Notes under the pieces: model-generated
The model's database searches: none
What the model was told of the DNA's origin: nothing
What the model saw: only the letters and a program-made list of their open reading frames with translations
In this document: positions 5,250-8,751 of the stretch, in pieces
How the letters are laid out: every line of letters starts with the position of its first letter
Position numbering within the stretch: the first letter of the stretch is position 1
Position numbers and translations under genes: made by a program
From: an uncultured Granulosicoccaceae bacterium
Lineage (GTDB): Bacteria > Pseudomonadota > Gammaproteobacteria > Granulosicoccales > Granulosicoccaceae
Direction of reading: 5' to 3'
Length of the DNA: 8,751 bases
Assembly: GCA_937951695.1 (NCBI GenBank)
Contig: CALFBL010000114.1
Coordinates: 1 to 8,751 of the forward strand

Positions 5250-6671
5250 ATGAACGTACGCTCGACTTTGATAGCTTTCGTCGCAACTTTAACCCTCATG
5301 CTAGCCCTACCCCAGGCTGTTGCGAACGGATTGATTTTTCTGCCCGAGCTGGGCAATAACGAGCTTGGTGATCGCGCCCTGAGCCGTGATGTTGCTGACG
5401 ATCACGTCTATACCGGTGATCGCAATATCCCGGAGGTGGTCGAACAACGGCCCTTAGCCGTTGTTCGCGAGGACACCGGCGTGCACGCTCCGGATCTTAC
5501 CGAACTCTCCACCGGCAGCCTTATTTGGGATTCAATCCGCCAAAGCAATGCCATTCCGCTCAATGAGTCCGAATCTGTAACCCAATTTCAACAACGATAT
5601 ATCGAACACGCCCACTACACGAATCTAATGCTGGAGCGCTCGCGACCCTACATTGCTCACTTGGTCAAAGCGTTACACCAGCGTTATTTACCGGTCGAAT
5701 TGAGTTTGTTACCAGCTATCGAAAGCGGCTATCAGCCGCACGGTGTGAGCTCTAACAACGCCGTGGGATTGTGGCAAATCGTGCCTATTACAGCACGTGA
5801 AATTGGTATTCTTCGCACGCCTTGGTACGATGGCCGCGCCGACGTGGTGACCTCAACCACGGCCGCAATCGATTACTTGAGTTACTTGAACGCGGAATTC
5901 GAAGGCGATTGGGAGCACACACTAGCCGCCTACAACGCAGGGCCCGGCAGGCTCAGACGGGCAATAAAAAGCAATGAAGAAGCCGGCAAGCCCACCCATT
6001 TTTCTGCCCTCGATTTACCCCAGGAAACCAGAAATTACGTGCCGAAATTTATTGCTTTGGTCGGGCTGGTAAAGGATGCAGAACAAACGATCATCGAGTT
6101 ACCGTTGGTCGACACTGATGATGCCTTCAAGCGCTATGAATTGCCCACACGCGTTAGTCTCGATAGATTGGCTACGCTCACCAATATACCGCATGAAACG
6201 CTCAAAAACCTCAACCCGGGTTTGATCCATGGGATAACCCCGCCCGACGGCCCGCACACCGTGTATTTGCCAAAAGAACGCGCTTCTGAGTTTGAAACCC
6301 TGATCGCATCAGCGGTCCCTGAGAATCTGTTCACCGTGCCGATCAGCCATACCGTGGCCAGCGGCGAGACCTTGGGAGAAATCGCACTGCGCTACGATAT
6401 GAGTATGCAACAGCTGCAATCCATTAACCATCTGGATTCTGACCGCATTCGAATTGGTCAGAAATTGTCCGTTGTCGATAGCCGATTTTTAGAACAGCCA
6501 AAATTAATACAGTATGTCGTCTCTTCTGGCGATACACTATCCGACATCGCTGCGCAGTACTCGGTCAACGTTTCGGAGATTGTTACCGTCGCGGGTGAGC
6601 CACTTGCTTCCGATGTGATTAAACCAGGCGATACGTTGCAAATTCGCGTCCCCGCGCCCAACGGCGGCTGA
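5250..6671 (+). CDS. mltD: Membrane-bound lytic murein transglycosylase D (SLT + two LysM)
   Basis: MltD cleaves peptidoglycan glycan strands to 1,6-anhydro products in cell-wall remodelling. From the ATG at 5250 the product is 473 residues (452 in E. coli). It begins with a signal peptide (Arg4, hydrophobic core, likely cleavage after AVA at residue 25). There is no lipobox Cys, so the product may be periplasmic rather than lipid-anchored. The SLT domain contains LSLLPAIESGYQP with the catalytic Glu near residue 158, then NAVGLWQIVP and AAYNAGPGRLRRAI. Two LysM repeats close the protein: about residues 366-411 (SHTVASGETLGEIALRY) and 420-469 (YVVSSGDTLSDIAAQY). The frame is open upstream to 5175, but that would overlap the divergent gene and bury the signal peptide. 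No Shine-Dalgarno sequence precedes the ATG. Confidence 0.95.
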   Translation: MNVRSTLIAFVATLTLMLALPQAVANGLIFLPELGNNELGDRALSRDVADDHVYTGDRNIPEVVEQRPLAVVREDTGVHAPDLTELSTGSLIWDSIRQSNAIPLNESESVTQFQQRYIEHAHYTNLMLERSRPYIAHLVKALHQRYLPVELSLLPAIESGYQPHGVSSNNAVGLWQIVPITAREIGILRTPWYDGRADVVTSTTAAIDYLSYLNAEFEGDWEHTLAAYNAGPGRLRRAIKSNEEAGKPTHFSALDLPQETRNYVPKFIALVGLVKDAEQTIIELPLVDTDDAFKRYELPTRVSLDRLATLTNIPHETLKNLNPGLIHGITPPDGPHTVYLPKERASEFETLIASAVPENLFTVPISHTVASGETLGEIALRYDMSMQQLQSINHLDSDRIRIGQKLSVVDSRFLEQPKLIQYVVSSGDTLSDIAAQYSVNVSEIVTVAGEPLASDVIKPGDTLQIRVPAPNGG

Positions 6672-6703
6672 TTTTCAATGAATAATCGCCTTGAGAATCA
6701 GTC
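6666..6703 (+). terminator. hairpin at the 3' end of mltD
   Basis: GGCTGATTTTCA (6666-6677) pairs with TGAGAATCAGTC (6692-6703): 12 pairs including two G-U, closing a 14-nt loop. The stem includes the mltD stop codon (6669-6671). The tail is AT-rich (AATAATT) but not a proper U-tract, so this may attenuate or protect the mltD transcript rather than be a strong intrinsic terminator. Confidence 0.4.
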
Positions 6704-6728
6704 AATAATTCGACGCTGTACGCATATG

Positions 6729-6757
6729 TTGACGCCAGCGTTTCAAAAGCAAACAAT
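6729..6757 (+). promoter_or_regulatory. candidate sigma70-like promoter for the FHA gene
   Basis: TTGACG (five of six) and AACAAT (four of six) are separated by 17 bp inside the 143-bp gap after mltD. This would give a leader of roughly 50 nt before the ATG at 6815. The rest of the gap shows only the mltD hairpin at its start and the ribosome binding site at its end. Confidence 0.4.
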
Positions 6758-6803
6758 ACCGAACAACCGGCTGGCAATACGCCAAGCCAGACATTAATTA
6801 TGC

Positions 6804-6810
6804 AGGGAGA
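6804..6810 (+). promoter_or_regulatory. ribosome binding site of the FHA gene
   Basis: AGGGAGA lies 4 nt (GGGAG 5 nt) before the ATG at 6815. It shows that the in-frame ATG at 6800, which sits upstream of this site and has none of its own, is not the main start. Confidence 0.75.
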
Positions 6811-6814
6811 TCGT

Positions 6815-8050
6815 ATGATCACGATTGTCGTTACTCATGAAGACGATCAGTCCGATGAGTTCGATTTTGATTCGTCACAAGCCACTATTTCTATTGGGCG
6901 ACGATCAACGAACGATGTTTGTATTCCGAATTTATCCGTCAGTGGTCGTCATGCGCGTATCGTCTTCAACGGAGCTGAAGCGTGGGTTGAAGATCTAAAC
7001 AGCACCAATGGAACTTATATCAACAGCCGTCTGATAAGCCGTCAGATACTAAACGATCGCGATGAACTCGTGATTGGTAAAACTCGTGTGCGTTATGAAA
7101 ATGCTGCCGTGAACACACCACTGGATGCGCAGCCGGCGGATCAACCAACCCAAGCCGAGTCACCGAACATCGAGTCAATTGAGAGTCGATCAGCGCAGCG
7201 GCCTGCGAACGATTACCACGACTTTGAATCGTTGGATGATTCGTTGCCTGGCGAGAGCATCGACGAGACCAACTTTGAAGCCGTCAATGATAGCGAGCCG
7301 CAACGACCTGAACCGTTAGGGATTGCGCCAAACAAACCTCGCATGAGGCCAGCACAGGCAGCCGCATCGGCTGCGGCTTTATCGACAACGGCGATTGCTG
7401 CAGGTGCTACCAAGCGCGAATCATCAGAAGATATTTTCGAATCGTTGGCCAATGACTTGTCGCCCGCTGATTCCCATCAGATTAATCAGGCTGAGCGTGA
7501 CTCGGATTCAGACCAGGATTTCGACGAACCTCGAGGTGCTGATCTCCTCGATGACGATCTTAACGAAAATGGTACGCCATTGACGCTGTCGCAAAAAGCC
7601 AAACTGGCTTTAGGATCCGATCGACGTAACAACCACGCCAACGGCTCATCCCACAGTCACGCTCCCGGGGTTGCTGACAAAGTGAATGAGCACAACACCG
7701 AAGCAGAGTTCGACAACGCCGTGGTAGCAGCTCCGCAAGTTGCACCCAAGAAAACGTCAACACAAGCCGCGGAAAAGCGCACCGGTGCAGTGATAGAAAT
7801 TCGTAATGGCGCAAAGTCTGGGCAAACATTGCCCATCGATAAACCGGTTACCACACTGGGCCGTCCCGGCATTCAGATCGCTGCCATTATGCGAAAACCC
7901 GACGGTTATTTTCTCATGCACATTGAAAGCGATGACAGCGTCGATCGGCCAACGCTAAACAGCGATACCATTGGCGATGAACCAATGTTGCTTCATTCGG
8001 GCGATGAATTAAATGTCGCAGGCATCGACGTTAAATTTAATTTGTCGTAG
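6815..8050 (+). CDS. FHA-domain protein with acidic linker and degenerate C-terminal FHA-like domain
   Basis: I do not recognise this as a named gene. The 411-residue product opens with a canonical forkhead-associated domain (about residues 1-95): Gly28-Arg29, Ser43 and His46 (VSGRHARI), and Asn65-Gly66 (NSTNGTYI), the set that binds phosphothreonine peptides. Residues about 96-320 are low-complexity, rich in Asp, Glu, Ser, Asn and Pro, with one Ala-rich stretch at 180-199 that is only borderline as a membrane segment. Residues about 324-411 again follow the FHA strand pattern: VIEIRNGAKSGQTLPID, then TTLGR, a GYFLMHI strand, LNSDTIG and LLHSGDELNVAGIDVKF. The Ser-x-x-His and Asn-Gly residues are missing there. 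No signal peptide, kinase or phosphatase is nearby. It is likely a cytoplasmic phospho-dependent scaffold; the pathway is unknown. It converges on cysM, 50 bp away. Confidence 0.9.
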   Translation: MITIVVTHEDDQSDEFDFDSSQATISIGRRSTNDVCIPNLSVSGRHARIVFNGAEAWVEDLNSTNGTYINSRLISRQILNDRDELVIGKTRVRYENAAVNTPLDAQPADQPTQAESPNIESIESRSAQRPANDYHDFESLDDSLPGESIDETNFEAVNDSEPQRPEPLGIAPNKPRMRPAQAAASAAALSTTAIAAGATKRESSEDIFESLANDLSPADSHQINQAERDSDSDQDFDEPRGADLLDDDLNENGTPLTLSQKAKLALGSDRRNNHANGSSHSHAPGVADKVNEHNTEAEFDNAVVAAPQVAPKKTSTQAAEKRTGAVIEIRNGAKSGQTLPIDKPVTTLGRPGIQIAAIMRKPDGYFLMHIESDDSVDRPTLNSDTIGDEPMLLHSGDELNVAGIDVKFNLS

Positions 8051-8084
8051 AGATTTAATCAGTTAGAGTGCAACTTCCGTAATA

Positions 8085-8116
8085 TCTGTTCCCCGACACG
8101 CTAGTCGGGAAACAGA
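8085..8116. terminator. strong inverted repeat between the FHA gene and cysM
   Basis: TCTGTTCCCCGAC (8085-8097) and GTCGGGAAACAGA (8104-8116) form a 13-position stem around a 6-nt loop. The only imperfect pair is C-A on the plus strand, which becomes a G-U wobble on the minus strand, so pairing is best in the cysM transcript. The right arm lies inside the last cysM codons and the stop codon is in the loop. It serves both convergent genes by position, but neither side has a clear U-tract. Confidence 0.55.
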
Positions 8117-8751
8117 CCACTGGAAATATAACGGTCACCGCGATCGCACACGATCGACACCACCACCGCTTTCTCAAGCTCGCTCATCATGCGGATCGCC
8201 GCGGTCAGTGCACCGCCTGAAGACACACCCGCTAAAATTCCTTCCTCGCGTGCCATCGTGCGCGCCATCTCCTCCGCATCGCTTGCCGACACATCCAATA
8301 TTCGATCGACTCGGTCGGGCTCGTAGATTTTAGGTAAGTACGCTTCCGGCCAACGCCGGATACCGGGAATGCTGGAACCGTCTTCGGGCTGTACACCGAT
8401 GATCTGGATGTCTGGGTTTTTGCCTTTTAAATACCGCGATACCCCCATGATGGTGCCCGTTGTGCCCATGGAGCTCACAAAGTGTGTCACTTTGCCACCG
8501 GTGGCGTTCCAGATCTCCGGGCCCGTTGTTTTCACATGAGCCGCCCAATTGTCCGAGTTGGCGAACTGATCCAGCACCAGACCTTCACCGCTTTCCTGCA
8601 TGTGATGGGCATGATCGCGCGCGTACTCCATGCCTTGATCTTCAGTCACCAGAACCAGCTCTGCGCCATAGGCACGCATCAGTGAGCGCCGCTCCGAGGT
8701 CATGTTGTCAGGCATCAACAAGCGAAGTTTTAACCCCACAGTCGCCGCTAC
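8101..8751 (-). CDS. cysM: Cysteine synthase B (O-acetylserine sulfhydrylase), N-terminal part outside window
   Basis: CysM is the PLP-dependent enzyme that makes cysteine from O-acetylserine and sulfide; the CysM type can also accept thiosulfate. The window holds the last 216 residues of a protein near 300, and the reading frame runs off the right edge, so the PLP-binding lysine is not visible. CysM, rather than CysK, is indicated by MPDNMTSERRSLMRAYGAEL, the DQFAN-DN-AAH-TTGPEIW block, and QPEDGSSIPGIRRWPEAYLP, all nearly identical to E. coli CysM. The phosphate-cradling loop SSMGTTGT is intact, as are the GVSSGGA loop and the terminal CDRGDRYISSGLF. It ends at TAG 8101-8103, inside an inverted repeat that it shares with the convergent FHA gene. 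Confidence 0.96.
   Translation of the reverse strand, partial: VAATVGLKLRLLMPDNMTSERRSLMRAYGAELVLVTEDQGMEYARDHAHHMQESGEGLVLDQFANSDNWAAHVKTTGPEIWNATGGKVTHFVSSMGTTGTIMGVSRYLKGKNPDIQIIGVQPEDGSSIPGIRRWPEAYLPKIYEPDRVDRILDVSASDAEEMARTMAREEGILAGVSSGGALTAAIRMMSELEKAVVVSIVCDRGDRYISSGLFPD

Noticed and set aside
5198..5356. N-terminal extension of the methyltransferase to upstream ATGs
   Set aside because: It would run through the mltD promoter and signal-peptide codons; the ATG at 5197 has a good AAGGA site and fits the family N terminus.
6800..6814. Start of the FHA protein at ATG 6800
   Set aside because: The AGGGAGA ribosome binding site lies downstream of this ATG and is correctly spaced for ATG 6815.
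1..8751. CRISPR arrays, insertion sequences, phage genes or a new defence system
   Set aside because: No spaced repeats, transposase, integrase, terminal inverted repeats or target duplications were seen; apart from the FHA gene and the substrate-unknown methyltransferase, the genes are recognised core families.

Overview
The window reads as conserved core chromosome of a gammaproteobacterium outside the Enterobacterales, probably free-living or marine; the exact order cannot be assigned from sequence alone. Proteins align over their full length with Escherichia/Pseudomonas-type families. The gene neighbourhoods are the classic gammaproteobacterial ones: nadK / bamE / rnfH / ratA / smpB, and dnaQ / rnhA / YafS-like methyltransferase / mltD. 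I see no insertion sequence, prophage gene, CRISPR array, tRNA or rRNA.

Layout. Bases 1-530 (+) are the 3' end of mutS. nadK (560-1420, +) and bamE (1461-1895, +) follow in the same direction. The two-gene minus-strand unit ratA (2235 side to 2673) then rnfH (1900-2199) converges on bamE. smpB (2722-3207, +) diverges from ratA and converges on dnaQ. A minus-strand unit runs methyltransferase (4403-5197) to rnhA (3954-4397) to dnaQ (3221-3949), tightly packed. mltD (5250-6671, +) diverges from the methyltransferase across 52 bp carrying a palindromic -10 region. A gene for an FHA-domain protein (6815-8050, +) has its own likely promoter and ribosome binding site. It converges on cysM (8101 to beyond the window end, -), with a strong inverted repeat at the junction. 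No gap between genes exceeds 143 bp.

Functions. Mismatch repair (MutS), replication proofreading (DnaQ) and RNA-primer or R-loop removal (RNase HI) make a genome-maintenance theme. SmpB and RatA act at the ribosome. BamE is an outer-membrane assembly lipoprotein and MltD a periplasmic murein hydrolase. NadK and CysM are core metabolism. The FHA protein is the least characterised gene: a canonical N-terminal FHA domain, a long acidic and Ala-rich linker, and a C-terminal domain that resembles an FHA fold without its phosphothreonine-binding residues.

No previously undescribed multi-gene system is evident. The most interesting pattern is regulatory. Four plus-strand genes (nadK, bamE, smpB, mltD) lack a Shine-Dalgarno sequence and instead carry a -10-like hexamer ending 6-7 nt before the ATG, the geometry expected of leaderless mRNAs. 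By contrast, the methyltransferase and the FHA gene have clear ribosome binding sites.
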